A DNA stretch of 10,509 nucleotides from Vulcanimicrobiia bacterium (GTDB taxonomy: Bacteria > Eremiobacterota > Eremiobacteria > Baltobacterales > Baltobacteraceae). Below the pieces are notes generated by a model. It searched no databases, was not told the origin of the DNA, and saw only the letters and a list, made by a program, of their open reading frames with translations. The stretch covers positions 1 to 10,509 of the forward strand of contig JAMXLG010000109.1 of assembly GCA_024281135.1 (NCBI GenBank). Reading direction: 5' to 3'. How positions within the stretch are numbered: the first letter of the stretch is position 1; every line of letters starts with the position of its first letter. Below, piece after piece: positions 1 to 6,527 of this stretch. The position numbers and the translations under genes are program-made.

Positions 1-131
1 GCTACATTCGAGTGCGATTCAGTGAGCGGTGGCGACGTTTGCAGCGGGCCGCCGCCTCCGCCGCTGCATGCGGCAAAAGTTATCGAACCAATGATGACTG
101 CCGCAACGGAGCGGCCCGGGAAAGCTAGCAT
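1..131 (-). CDS. Lipoprotein N-terminus, runs off the left edge (partial)
   Basis: Only the first 43 codons are inside the window; the frame stays open to the edge. The start is an ATG at 131-129, preceded on the minus strand by AGGAGA at a spacing of about six bases, a good ribosome binding site. The peptide is a classic lipoprotein signal: a short start with one arginine (R7), a hydrophobic core AAVIIGSITF, and a lipobox FAAC with the lipidated cysteine at residue 22. A run of serine and glycines (SGGGGG) and a proline/serine/threonine-rich linker follow. The product should be anchored in a membrane facing the periplasm or the outside. The glycine-rich start resembles those of the two EXORDIUM-like lipoproteins at 2092-3114 and 6568-7647, so it could be a third member, but no diagnostic part of the protein is visible and the function is unknown. 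Confidence 0.75.
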   Translation of the reverse strand, partial: MLAFPGRSVAAVIIGSITFAACSGGGGGPLQTSPPLTESHSNV

Positions 132-138
132 GAAAAAT

Positions 139-157
139 CTCCTGTGGTAAACAGGAG
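139..157 (-). promoter_or_regulatory. Hairpin covering the ribosome binding site of the left-edge lipoprotein
   Basis: Read on the minus strand, CTCCTGT (157-151), a five-base loop TTACC and ACAGGAG (145-139) form a perfect 7-bp stem. The AGGAG in the 3' arm is the ribosome binding site of the lipoprotein starting at 131. A further AGGAG lies upstream on the same strand (182-178) and could compete for the CTCCT arm, giving two mutually exclusive pairings. Direct reading shows the inverted repeat and its overlap with the binding site; a role in translational control is inference. Confidence 0.4.
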
Positions 158-287
158 CGAGCGTAGCGAAAGCGCGTCTCCTCAGCGTCTCAACTGCGAC
201 GCGCTTACAAGTAATGTGGTGGTTGGTTGCTGCGCTTACGTTTTTTCGCTCGCGAATGCGCCGCGGCAGCGCTCGACGTGCCTGGAG

Positions 288-1325
288 TTATGGCGAAGGG
301 CGCAGTTCGTAGTAGATGCCCCCGCTGCGCGAGACTTGCTTGAGATCCCGTCTCGGTGACGTCGGCGGGACGCCGGCAAATGCTGCAGCGGTATCTTGGA
401 GCACGGGAGGGTCGAGTAAGTAGCCGTGTCCGGTTTCATCGTCTTGCTTGAGGTAGCTTACATCGACGGTGTTGACTCCGCTGCACAAGATGAGATCACC
501 GCCGGCTTGCCCTGCTCGCTGGTTTCCGTGAATCTTTTCCGACTGCCGCAACGCTCTGTCGTTGTTCGAAACATATAGGAGCACCGGCGCCGAAGCGATG
601 GGGTTGGCCAGGGGCTTTCCGGCGCAGAGGTTAGAGGAAGTCAGCGCGCTCCGCAAGTCCGCGGTGGAGACGTCCGGCGCGAATAAGACGGCGCGTCCGA
701 GGCAGTTGTTGCAACCGCTACGACGGAAAACTGCAATCCCGTTGGTGACGAAGCGCGAACCTAAACTGTGGCCGGCGAACGAAACGGGCATGCCGGGAAA
801 CGCCTTAGTGATGTTGTCGAGGAACGTCGTGAAGTGAGGCATCGACCACCGCGCATTCGCCTCGTCCGTTTTATAGGCTAAGACGCTGGTCTTTCGTGCC
901 GGCCAAGAATAGACTATGACCGGGCCTGGAAACCGCAGGCCCTTTTGGAGAGCCATTGCAGTCTCGACAGCGGTGTTGAACGACGTGTAATAGCCGTGAA
1001 TGTAGACAAGAAGTTGGCGTGGACGCTTTGGTTCGAACCCGGCTCTTACCGCACTGATAAACGCCCGTTGCGATGAGCACCGCGATTCGTTGGTCTTGTT
1101 TACCGGCACCGAAATAACGCCCGCTGTGATCACGGGCTTGTGATTGGCATCAGTACCCCACTCACCGCTAAAGAGTTGATTATCGTTTAGTGGCTCGCGA
1201 TCCGTAATGAAGAAGATCGAACCGGGTCTCGCGGCGCACTCGGCGCTCGCAGGTGCATGGAGGAAAAGCGTAATGCCTAATACGCAAATGCCGAAAAGCA
1301 CGACGCGCTTCGGTCGAAGGTGCAT
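288..1325 (-). CDS. Secreted DUF900-type alpha/beta hydrolase
   Basis: This 345-residue protein is a serine hydrolase of the alpha/beta fold, closest in motifs to the DUF900 family; its substrate is unknown (esterase or lipase-like activity is the usual guess). Residues 1-28 form a Sec signal peptide (MHLRPKR, hydrophobic core, PASA), so it should act in the periplasm or outside. The strand and oxyanion region reads VYIHGYYTSF (residues 108-117), followed by VYSWPA near 138-143, both typical of the family. The nucleophile elbow is GHSLGS with Ser187, the acid is probably Asp256 in YVSNNDRAL, and the base His300 in ETGHGY, so the triad looks complete. The frame is open far upstream, but the upstream part runs antisense through the start of the HdeD gene and is low-complexity. 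I chose the ATG at 1325 because it starts the signal peptide; no strong ribosome binding site precedes it. It stands alone. Confidence 0.88.
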   Translation of the reverse strand: MHLRPKRVVLFGICVLGITLFLHAPASAECAARPGSIFFITDREPLNDNQLFSGEWGTDANHKPVITAGVISVPVNKTNESRCSSQRAFISAVRAGFEPKRPRQLLVYIHGYYTSFNTAVETAMALQKGLRFPGPVIVYSWPARKTSVLAYKTDEANARWSMPHFTTFLDNITKAFPGMPVSFAGHSLGSRFVTNGIAVFRRSGCNNCLGRAVLFAPDVSTADLRSALTSSNLCAGKPLANPIASAPVLLYVSNNDRALRQSEKIHGNQRAGQAGGDLILCSGVNTVDVSYLKQDDETGHGYLLDPPVLQDTAAAFAGVPPTSPRRDLKQVSRSGGIYYELRPSP

Positions 1326-1455
1326 AGGTTGGATTCTTTTGATCCACAGGATGCCGGTACACCTGTCAGAGCCAGCTAATTCAGGAGGGCGGCTGGCTGC
1401 TCCCACCATTGGTGCGGTGATACACTTTCTAGGCGGGTGTTTAGGAGGAGTTCTC

Positions 1456-2016
1456 ATGATAGAGGCAGTTGCGAACCGTTGGTGGGTTTTTCTCGTGCGC
1501 GGCATCGCTGCGATAATCTTCGGGATCATCGCCTTCGCGTGGCCCGGGATGACGCTGCTTGCACTGACGCTGGTTTTCGGTGCGTACGCGTTTGTTGACG
1601 GCATCTTCGCACTAGTTGCGGCACTCGCCGGTCTCGGCGGATCGCGCTGGTGGGCGTTGCTGCTCGAAGCCATCGTAGGGCTGGTTATAGCGTTCTACGT
1701 CTGGACCGAACCGGCGACCAGCGCCACCGCGCTTGTATACGCCATAGCGATCTGGGCAATTATTACCGGGGTGATGGAAATCGTGTCCGGCCTGCAGTTG
1801 CGCGATCTTATCAGCAATGAATGGATGTACATCCTCGCCGGTATCGCGTCGATTGCGTTCGGCATTTTGGTCTTCCGCGACGTAGCGTCGGGAGCAACCG
1901 CCGTTGTCTGGTTGATTGGGATCTACGCGATCGTCTTCGGCATTCTAGAATGCGGGCTGAGCTATCGATTGAATCACCTGCGTTCGGCGGCGCAGTCAGC
2001 CCATCGAGCGACGTAG
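1456..2016 (+). CDS. HdeD family six-helix membrane protein
   Basis: A 186-residue inner-membrane protein with about six hydrophobic segments (near residues 11-29, 33-57, 66-84, 88-112, 123-141 and 148-169). The arrangement is threefold repetitive: the RGIAAIIFGIIAFAWP type of hairpin recurs as EAIVGLVIAFYVWTEP and AGIASIAFGILVF. This pattern, the length and the small-residue helices are those of the HdeD/DUF308 family, linked in Escherichia coli to acid resistance at high cell density but of unproven mechanism. The start is fixed by a near-perfect ribosome binding site, AGGAGGAG, five bases before the ATG at 1456; an in-frame ATG at 1207 would add a hydrophilic leader antisense to the hydrolase gene and is rejected. 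It is divergent from the hydrolase, is followed by a strong terminator, and appears monocistronic. A stress-related membrane role is inference from the family. Confidence 0.9.
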   Translation: MIEAVANRWWVFLVRGIAAIIFGIIAFAWPGMTLLALTLVFGAYAFVDGIFALVAALAGLGGSRWWALLLEAIVGLVIAFYVWTEPATSATALVYAIAIWAIITGVMEIVSGLQLRDLISNEWMYILAGIASIAFGILVFRDVASGATAVVWLIGIYAIVFGILECGLSYRLNHLRSAAQSAHRAT

Positions 2017-2050
2017 CGAGAACGGTTCAATTCCCGTTGGAGCTACCACA

Positions 2051-2074
2051 AAGGCCCGCTTTTGCGGGCCTTTT
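2051..2074 (+). terminator. Rho-independent terminator of the HdeD gene
   Basis: A perfect 9-bp stem, AAGGCCCGC (2051-2059) and GCGGGCCTT (2064-2072), closes a TTTT loop. The 3' arm runs into a TTTT tail. It begins 34 bases after the HdeD stop. The minus-strand gene at 2092-3114 converges on it, but its transcript would have a poor U-tract here (CCTTTGTGG), so the terminator mainly serves the plus strand. Confidence 0.88.
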
Positions 2075-2091
2075 CGTTACCGGCTGTCGGT

Positions 2092-3114
2092 TCAGTCGAC
2101 GCAGCCGTGAACTGCGTTTGAGTACTCACGTTGTATTTCGAAGTTATGCCCGCTCAGCGAAATAATGACAAAGGGATTGAGCCGGCAGAGGTCGCCGATC
2201 TCGCTCGGATAGGCCGGGTTCGGATTGGACCATCCGCTGGGCGGATCGGGATCTGTAATTGATTCGAAGTATTCGTGCGACAGAGTTGAATCGGTTGAAT
2301 CTGTCAGTTGACCATTGGGCGGAGGCTGCGGCCCGACCGGCGCTATCGTGTCGGATGTTCTGCAACCTGCGACATTTTGGAACGGCTCGACGCTAAAGAG
2401 CACATGACCTACTGCATCTGCAAACGTCACACTTGCATGATACGCGCAAAAGGCGAATGTGGCTTGATCATTTGGTGAATAGCAGGTTCCTGCGCTCGTG
2501 CACGTGTCATACCCCGAGGGCAGGAAGAAATGATAGATGTGGCCGTACCCGCTTCCAGAGATCTTTGCCGCAGCGTGGACGAAACTCTCGATGTCGCTAA
2601 GCGGCACGACTTTATTCGCGTAGGCCTTCGTGGCTGAAAAGTTCGTACCGGTTGTATAGCGACCGTTTGTCGTCGCTCCGACGTATTGATCCACAACGTG
2701 GATAAACGTGCTGGCGTTGAGGTCGTTCATGAAGCCGACGGGGTTGCCCCAAGGAGCGCTTGAAGTCGCGTTGAGATAGATGTTGTGAGAGACGACCGTT
2801 TTAAGGACGTGACCGCCACCGAACTTGAGATCGGCAGGGTAGATCACGCTCATCGGCTCAGAACGCCCTGATGTCTTAAGCACAGGTAGAACGTGGTAAC
2901 GGTAACTCAATACGCGAGGCGGGGTTGCTGCGGCGAGACCGGAGAGGTCGACCGTCTGTGAATCAGCCGCACCGGCGGACATCGATTTTGTCGTTCCTTG
3001 CGATGATGGAACAACGCCCTGGCTTCCGCCTCCCGAACAGCTGGTGAGAATCACGCCGGCAAGCGCAAACGTCAAAGCAAGCGCGCAAAATGCGCGAAAC
3101 CCTATGATCTTCAT
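2092..3114 (-). CDS. EXORDIUM/Phi-1-like lipoprotein, copy A
   Basis: A 340-residue lipoprotein and a clear paralog of the protein at 6568-7647. The signal peptide ends in lipobox LTSC (Cys26), followed by SGGGS and a linker to about residue 75. The conserved part holds YPADLKFGGGHVLKT (92-106), VDQYVGATT, HIYHFFLPSGY, a cysteine-rich FCAYHASVTF, then TLSHEYFESITDP (277-289) with an HExxE motif (His280, Glu281, Glu284), EIGDLC (305-310) and a C-terminal QREYSNAVHGC. The order gGGxvL, HExxE plus (D/N)P, EI(G/A)DLC and a final Q-x-x-W/Y segment with cysteine matches, from memory, the plant EXORDIUM/phosphate-induced protein 1 family (Pfam Phi_1), whose biochemical function is unknown. HExxE could bind metal, so a peptidase-like activity is possible but unproven. 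The ATG at 3114 is preferred over the GTG at 3129 because GAGGAG sits five bases upstream of it. Confidence 0.8.
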   Translation of the reverse strand: MKIIGFRAFCALALTFALAGVILTSCSGGGSQGVVPSSQGTTKSMSAGAADSQTVDLSGLAAATPPRVLSYRYHVLPVLKTSGRSEPMSVIYPADLKFGGGHVLKTVVSHNIYLNATSSAPWGNPVGFMNDLNASTFIHVVDQYVGATTNGRYTTGTNFSATKAYANKVVPLSDIESFVHAAAKISGSGYGHIYHFFLPSGYDTCTSAGTCYSPNDQATFAFCAYHASVTFADAVGHVLFSVEPFQNVAGCRTSDTIAPVGPQPPPNGQLTDSTDSTLSHEYFESITDPDPPSGWSNPNPAYPSEIGDLCRLNPFVIISLSGHNFEIQREYSNAVHGCVD

Positions 3115-3143
3115 TTTTACTCCTCGCACATATCACAACGGAA

Positions 3144-3158
3144 CGCGACGAAGTCGCG
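3144..3158 (-). repeat. Inverted repeat in the leader of EXORDIUM-like copy A
   Basis: CGCGAC (3144-3149), loop GAA, GTCGCG (3153-3158) form a perfect 6-bp stem about 20 bases upstream of the ribosome binding site at 3120-3125. A GATAAT -10-like hexamer lies just upstream on the minus strand (3169-3164), but I see no matching -35. Whether the hairpin is in the transcript depends on the true start site. Confidence 0.35.
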
Positions 3159-3252
3159 CACTTATTATCGTTTGTGCAATGCGTCGACGACGGGGACCAT
3201 CGTCGGTAAGTTGATGGGTAGCTGGACTGCCCGAATAGGATGTAACAATGCG

Positions 3253-3280
3253 TGAGCTTGCAATATACTACGCAAGCTCA
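3253..3280 (-). terminator. Hairpin downstream of the thiamine-binding protein gene
   Basis: TGAGCTTGC (3253-3261) and GCAAGCTCA (3272-3280) form a perfect 9-bp stem with a ten-base loop, starting nine bases past the stop of the minus-strand gene at 3289-3591. Position and strength suit a terminator or 3' end-protecting hairpin, but on the minus strand no U-run follows it, so it may not terminate on its own. Confidence 0.45.
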
Positions 3281-3288
3281 TTTCGTAT

Positions 3289-3591
3289 TCAAGCTCGTTG
3301 TTTGCGCAGTTCCTCTACGTGCTCGACTTTCGACTCGAGGGTCTGCGGAGCGTCGATGCGATCGTCAATCTTTAGAAGGCTGCCGACACGCACGGCGCCG
3401 CGTTCGTGGCAGCGGCGGTGAATGAGGGCAAGCGCTTTGCAGATCGTCTCGACGTCCCCCTCCATGTTCGTTGCCATCGGGGTAAGCTGATAGCGAATGC
3501 CCATTTCGTCGAGCACGTCGAGTGCGATCGCTACGTATTCGCGTATGCCATGGCCGGATTCGGCGCTGATGCTAAGACTTGCGGTAGCCAT
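3289..3591 (-). CDS. MTH1187 family thiamine-binding protein
   Basis: A 100-residue cytoplasmic protein of the MTH1187/YkoF-type thiamine-binding family (Pfam Thiamine_BP, formerly DUF77). The hallmark is YQLTPMATNMEGDVETI (34-50), where the TPMxTxxEG segment forms the ligand pocket, followed by the helix with ALIHRRCHERGA and the strand VRVGSLLKIDDRID (67-80). The family fold is a small ferredoxin-like sandwich that assembles into tetramers. Members are often found beside thiamine or hydroxymethylpyrimidine transport genes, but no such gene is visible here. Length is normal. The ATG at 3591 is the only sensible start, though no clear ribosome binding site precedes it. The role may be thiamine carriage or buffering; the pathway is not shown by the context. 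Confidence 0.87.
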   Translation of the reverse strand: MATASLSISAESGHGIREYVAIALDVLDEMGIRYQLTPMATNMEGDVETICKALALIHRRCHERGAVRVGSLLKIDDRIDAPQTLESKVEHVEELRKQRA

Positions 3592-3683
3592 GCATGTGTA
3601 GTACCGGGCGCACTCTCAGGATTCCGCCGCGCCGGCTGCAGTATGTTCAATGCAGCATCCTCGTTTTTTCTCGGCGGTGCATC

Positions 3684-4262
3684 ATGAGGTTTTTCCTTGC
3701 GCTCATCTGCTTTCTATTCTTGACCGCGTGCGGCGGACAAGGCCTTACGCCGACGCCGACAGAGCAAACGCAGCTCTCTACGCTTTCGACCGGCACCTCG
3801 ACGAACGAGCAATTCTCTCAAAGCGTCGCTCACCGCGGCTTCGGCCGCTTCTTACGTGGTGTGACGCTGACCGAGCAACAGCAAACGCAACTACGGGAGC
3901 TCGTACAACAATTTCGGTCAGCCCATCCGCTCGGAAGCCGCTTCGATCCCGAAGCGCTTCGGACGCTCCATCAACACATGCTCGCCGTGCTGACGCCGGA
4001 GCAGCAAATACAGGTACAGCAGAATCTCGAGCGTTGGCGCAGCGCCATGCGCGCGATCGCTCTCACCGATCAGCAAAAGGCGCAGATCCACCAGTTGATC
4101 GAGCAGTATCGGCAGAGCCATCCTCGCGGCAGCGCGCCCGACCCTGAAGCGCGCCGTCAGTTGCACGAAGAAATCCATAACGTCTTGACTCCCCAGCAGC
4201 AAGCACAGCTGCAGCAATCGTTCGCGTCGCCCGCACCCGTTACGACGCCACAGCCCCATTGA
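3684..4262 (+). CDS. Lipoprotein with two tandem Spy-like LTxxQ repeats
   Basis: A 192-residue lipoprotein: MRFFLALICFLFLTACGG has a lipobox LTAC with Cys16. After a threonine/serine-rich linker come two copies of a unit of about 60 residues. Copy one starts LTEQQQ (62-67) and ends near LTPEQQ (103-108); copy two starts LTDQQK (127-132) and ends near LTPQQQ (168-173), an exact offset of 65 residues. Each is a predicted helical hairpin with an internal (S/A)HPxGS and DPEAxRxLH segment. LTxxQ motifs mark the Spy/CpxP group of periplasmic chaperones and stress sensors, so a periplasmic chaperone-like or metal-sensing role is a reasonable inference. The frame is open from 3594, but that leader is not signal-like; the ATG at 3684 begins the signal peptide, with weak GGCGGTG upstream. 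The stop overlaps the next start by one base (TGATG), suggesting translational coupling to the flavoenzyme. Confidence 0.82.
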   Translation: MRFFLALICFLFLTACGGQGLTPTPTEQTQLSTLSTGTSTNEQFSQSVAHRGFGRFLRGVTLTEQQQTQLRELVQQFRSAHPLGSRFDPEALRTLHQHMLAVLTPEQQIQVQQNLERWRSAMRAIALTDQQKAQIHQLIEQYRQSHPRGSAPDPEARRQLHEEIHNVLTPQQQAQLQQSFASPAPVTTPQPH

Positions 4263-5395
4263 TGGATGCCGTCGACGTCGCTGTCGTCGGCCTAGGTGGA
4301 ATGGGAAGCGCTGCGCTTGCGAATGTGGCTGCGCGTGGCGTTTCCACGATTGGCATCGAGCAATTTACACGCGGCCATCTTCTCGGTTCGTCTAGCGGCA
4401 AATCGCGAATGATTCGGAAGACGTATTTCGAACACGCGAACTACATTCCGCTGTTGATGCGCGCGTACGATGCGTGGGAAAAGTTGGAGAGTTTCACCGG
4501 CATTCCGATTTTTCGAAAAACGTCGGTATTACTTGCGGGTTCTCCCGAAAGCCCGGTGCTTCGCGGGGCGGCTAGCAGTGCTACGGCGTACGATCTTCCC
4601 GTTGAGCATTTGAGCGCACGCGACATTCGGACTCGTTTCCCGATGATGCAACCACTCGATGACGAGGTCGGTCTGCTCGAACCCGACGGCGGCATCATCA
4701 TGCCGGAAGCTGCGATCGAGGGGTATCTTCGCGTTGCCGAAGAGTACGGAGCCCGGATGCTGTTCGACTCTCCGGTGGTGGGATGGAATCATAGTCCCGG
4801 TTCGTCGTCACTAGAAGTGCGACTTACGGACGGGACGTCGATCGTGGCGTCGCGGCTTATCGTATGCGTGGGCGCCTGGTGGAGTACGTTCGAAGACGAA
4901 GCGATGCCGCTTCACCTACAAAGAAACGTGCAGCTCTGGTTTCGCGCGTCGTCGCCTGCATTTTTCATCGGGAAGTGTCCTTCGTTCGTTCTCGATCGAG
5001 AGGGCTTTCCCCAAGCACTGTACGGCTTTCCCGATTACGGAGGCGGTGTGAAGGCGGCATTTCACGGAGTCGGCGAGACGGTCGATTCGCCCCAGTATGT
5101 TGACCGTTCGGTACATCAGAGTGATATCGAGCCCGTGCGCGACGCACTGGCTTCGTGGATGCCCGGAAGCAGCGCGAAGTATATTGAGGCCAAAGTCTGT
5201 ATCTACGAACTTACACCCGATGGGCACTTCGTTATTGGAACGCACCCGAACGAATCGCGCGTTATCGTAGCCGGAGGCTTCTCTGGGCACGGGTTCAAAT
5301 TTGCTTCCGTCGTCGGGGAGTTGCTCGCCGATCTTGCGCTGGACGGGGGGACTACGTACGATATCGCGTTTCTCTCGCCAAGCCGATTTGCGTAA
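4262..5395 (+). CDS. Monomeric sarcosine oxidase-like / N-methyl amino acid oxidase
   Basis: A 377-residue FAD-dependent amine oxidase (DAO fold) close to monomeric sarcosine oxidase (SoxA) and N-methyl-L-tryptophan oxidase (SolA). Such enzymes oxidise N-methyl amines with oxygen, giving the amino acid, formaldehyde and hydrogen peroxide. The dinucleotide-binding motif is VVGLGGMGSA (8-17). Arg49 and Arg52 in GKSRMIRKTY, Tyr254 in YGFP, Lys264 and His268 in GGGVKAAFH, and Cys313 in KVCIYELTPDGHF line up with the catalytic and flavin-linking residues of Bacillus sarcosine oxidase (Arg49, Arg52, Tyr254, Lys265, His269, Cys315), so the flavin is probably bound covalently through Cys313. GGFSGHGFK (338-346) is the family's C-terminal FAD segment. 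No signal peptide: cytoplasmic. The start ATG overlaps the stop of the LTxxQ lipoprotein; a TTG one codon earlier is less likely. The exact substrate cannot be told from sequence. Confidence 0.88.
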   Translation: MDAVDVAVVGLGGMGSAALANVAARGVSTIGIEQFTRGHLLGSSSGKSRMIRKTYFEHANYIPLLMRAYDAWEKLESFTGIPIFRKTSVLLAGSPESPVLRGAASSATAYDLPVEHLSARDIRTRFPMMQPLDDEVGLLEPDGGIIMPEAAIEGYLRVAEEYGARMLFDSPVVGWNHSPGSSSLEVRLTDGTSIVASRLIVCVGAWWSTFEDEAMPLHLQRNVQLWFRASSPAFFIGKCPSFVLDREGFPQALYGFPDYGGGVKAAFHGVGETVDSPQYVDRSVHQSDIEPVRDALASWMPGSSAKYIEAKVCIYELTPDGHFVIGTHPNESRVIVAGGFSGHGFKFASVVGELLADLALDGGTTYDIAFLSPSRFA

Positions 5396-5409
5396 TCGCG
5401 TCTCAATGG

Positions 5410-5862
5410 CTAAGGGATCGGCACACCTCTTGCTAGTGCGCCGGGCAAAACGGTAGTTTCAAAAAACTTGAGCGCATTTCCAGCAATTTCAACGACGGGC
5501 GTGGTGCGAAGTAATTGCAGTTCTTGCGATTTAGTTGTACGAGGTTCGTGTGTGTACGAATGTTCGCTGAACGTTCGCGGAAGATCATCGACGATCACGA
5601 AAAATCTATTGCTTTCGTTCGTAACCGTAAACTCAGTGTTGCGTAGATCTAGGCAACTGCAATAAGACAGATCCTGTTGGTCGAGGCTGCGGACCCATTG
5701 CTTGTGCGGATCAACGGAGATGAAATGCCGAAGGGCGCCGATCAATGCGAGAAACATGCCGAAGTGATAAAGGAAGTCGTCGCGTAAGCCAGAGGCCTGC
5801 GCTTGATGCATCCCGTCTATGGCACGGTTGGCCCATCCGATCTTTTGATCCGTCGCGGACAT
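5410..5862 (-). CDS. Uncharacterised 150-residue protein
   Basis: I do not recognise this protein. It begins MSATDQKIGWANRAIDGMHQ, continues with an apparently helical segment (DDFLYHFGMFLALIGALRHF) and then a mixed part with alternating polar and hydrophobic residues (TEFTVTNESNRFFVIVDDLP) ending ARGVPIP. No signal peptide and no clear membrane span. The codon pattern reads as coding, and no better gene covers the stretch. The start is uncertain: the frame is open back to a TTG at 5904, with a GTG at 5880, but the ATG at 5862 is the first ATG and I chose it although its ribosome binding site is weak. It converges on the sarcosine oxidase gene, with only 14 bases between the stops. It could be a fast-evolving or accessory protein; no function is claimed. 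Confidence 0.6.
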   Translation of the reverse strand: MSATDQKIGWANRAIDGMHQAQASGLRDDFLYHFGMFLALIGALRHFISVDPHKQWVRSLDQQDLSYCSCLDLRNTEFTVTNESNRFFVIVDDLPRTFSEHSYTHEPRTTKSQELQLLRTTPVVEIAGNALKFFETTVLPGALARGVPIP

Positions 5863-5980
5863 CAGCTGACTCAACACTAACGACCGATGATTACTTGGAA
5901 GCAATCAAGATGACACGCCCAACCTGGACGCCGGCGATGGTCGACGCCTTTGACGCGGATATTGAGAGTTTTGCTCGACT

Positions 5981-6334
5981 CTAGGGATTGCCCGTGGATT
6001 GCGTATCGGTAGCCGGGCTATCGACATCAACGTCGCCTTGAGCGGGGCGTACTTGAACGTCGCCGCCGTAGCGTTCGAGGACAGCCAAAATCTGCGTTCC
6101 GTGTTCGGGGTCATCGACTGCAAGAATCGAGCCTTCGTCGTATGGGCCGAACTCCGAACCGAAGAGCTTATTCAAGGCGTCTTGCGCGTCTTCTTCGCCG
6201 GTTTTTAAGGGTTGAAGTACGACTGCCGATGTAGGAACTCCGATGCCGAGCAGTTCTTGTTGCGCTTTTTGCGCGTTATCGTCGCTCTGAAAATACGCCG
6301 TGAGCCGACCAGAAGTATAACTCGTGGAATCCAT
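5981..6334 (-). CDS. Small general-stress-type protein with acidic tail
   Basis: A 117-residue cytoplasmic protein. Residues 7-37 (TSGRLTAYFQSDDNAQKAQQ onward to VVLQPL) look like the beta-alpha-beta start of the heat-induced stress protein YflT / general stress protein 17M-like fold, in which a strand is followed by a helix that 'pairs' residues and a GIGVP-type turn. A second such unit seems to run from GSILAVDDPEHGTQILAVLE to VQVRP (about 68-98). The last 19 residues are acidic and low in complexity (DVDVDSPATDTQSTGNP), probably disordered. The start ATG is backed by GGAGAG six bases upstream. It lies divergent to the EXORDIUM-like copy B with 233 bases between. The family is common in stress-resistant bacteria but has no defined biochemical role; the assignment rests on overall pattern, not on a catalytic motif. 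Confidence 0.7.
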   Translation of the reverse strand: MDSTSYTSGRLTAYFQSDDNAQKAQQELLGIGVPTSAVVLQPLKTGEEDAQDALNKLFGSEFGPYDEGSILAVDDPEHGTQILAVLERYGGDVQVRPAQGDVDVDSPATDTQSTGNP

Positions 6335-6429
6335 CGCTTACTCTCCAGACCATATCTCGTTTCCGAAAGAATCCCGGCTAAAACGTGCCGGCGAGACGCT
6401 ATCCAAATCGTGCAAAGACTGCGAGTTTG

Positions 6430-6460
6430 TTGGCACTCGGTAGGCAGAATGGCTTAGAAT
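6430..6460 (+). promoter_or_regulatory. Possible sigma-70-type promoter of EXORDIUM-like copy B
   Basis: TTGGCA (6430-6435, five of six matches to the -35 consensus) and TAGAAT (6455-6460, five of six to the -10) are separated by 19 bases, slightly long. Transcription would begin near 6467 and give a leader of about 100 bases that includes the hairpin at 6528-6552. The call assumes a standard housekeeping sigma factor. Confidence 0.35.
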
Positions 6461-6527
6461 CGCTGCCCGAAAGGCGCAAACAATGCGCCGCGCACGCGCG
6501 GAAGTTCACCATCCCTATATAGGTGAT

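Noticed and set aside
1404..1426. Short palindrome CACCATTGGTG and an extended -10-like TGATACACT before the HdeD gene
   Set aside because: The palindrome is only 11 bases and the hexamer matches four of six positions with no -35; too weak to annotate.
1326..1673. N-terminal extension of the hydrolase frame
   Set aside because: The frame is open but the peptide is a low-complexity, proline/serine/arginine-rich antisense image of the HdeD gene; a signal peptide begins at 1325.
3185..3280. Thiamine pyrophosphate riboswitch near the thiamine-binding gene
   Set aside because: The spacer is downstream of that gene, and I see no THI-box segments such as the conserved CTGAGA; only simple inverted repeats.
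3635..3669. GCTGCA/TGCAGC hairpin followed by a T-run before the LTxxQ lipoprotein
   Set aside because: The stem is only 6 bp with a ten-base loop, and seven bases separate it from the T-run; not a convincing attenuator.
5745..5984. Plus-strand frame of 79 codons ending FDADIESFARL
   Set aside because: Most of it is antisense to the 5410-5862 gene, with no ribosome binding site or signal, and no recognisable family.
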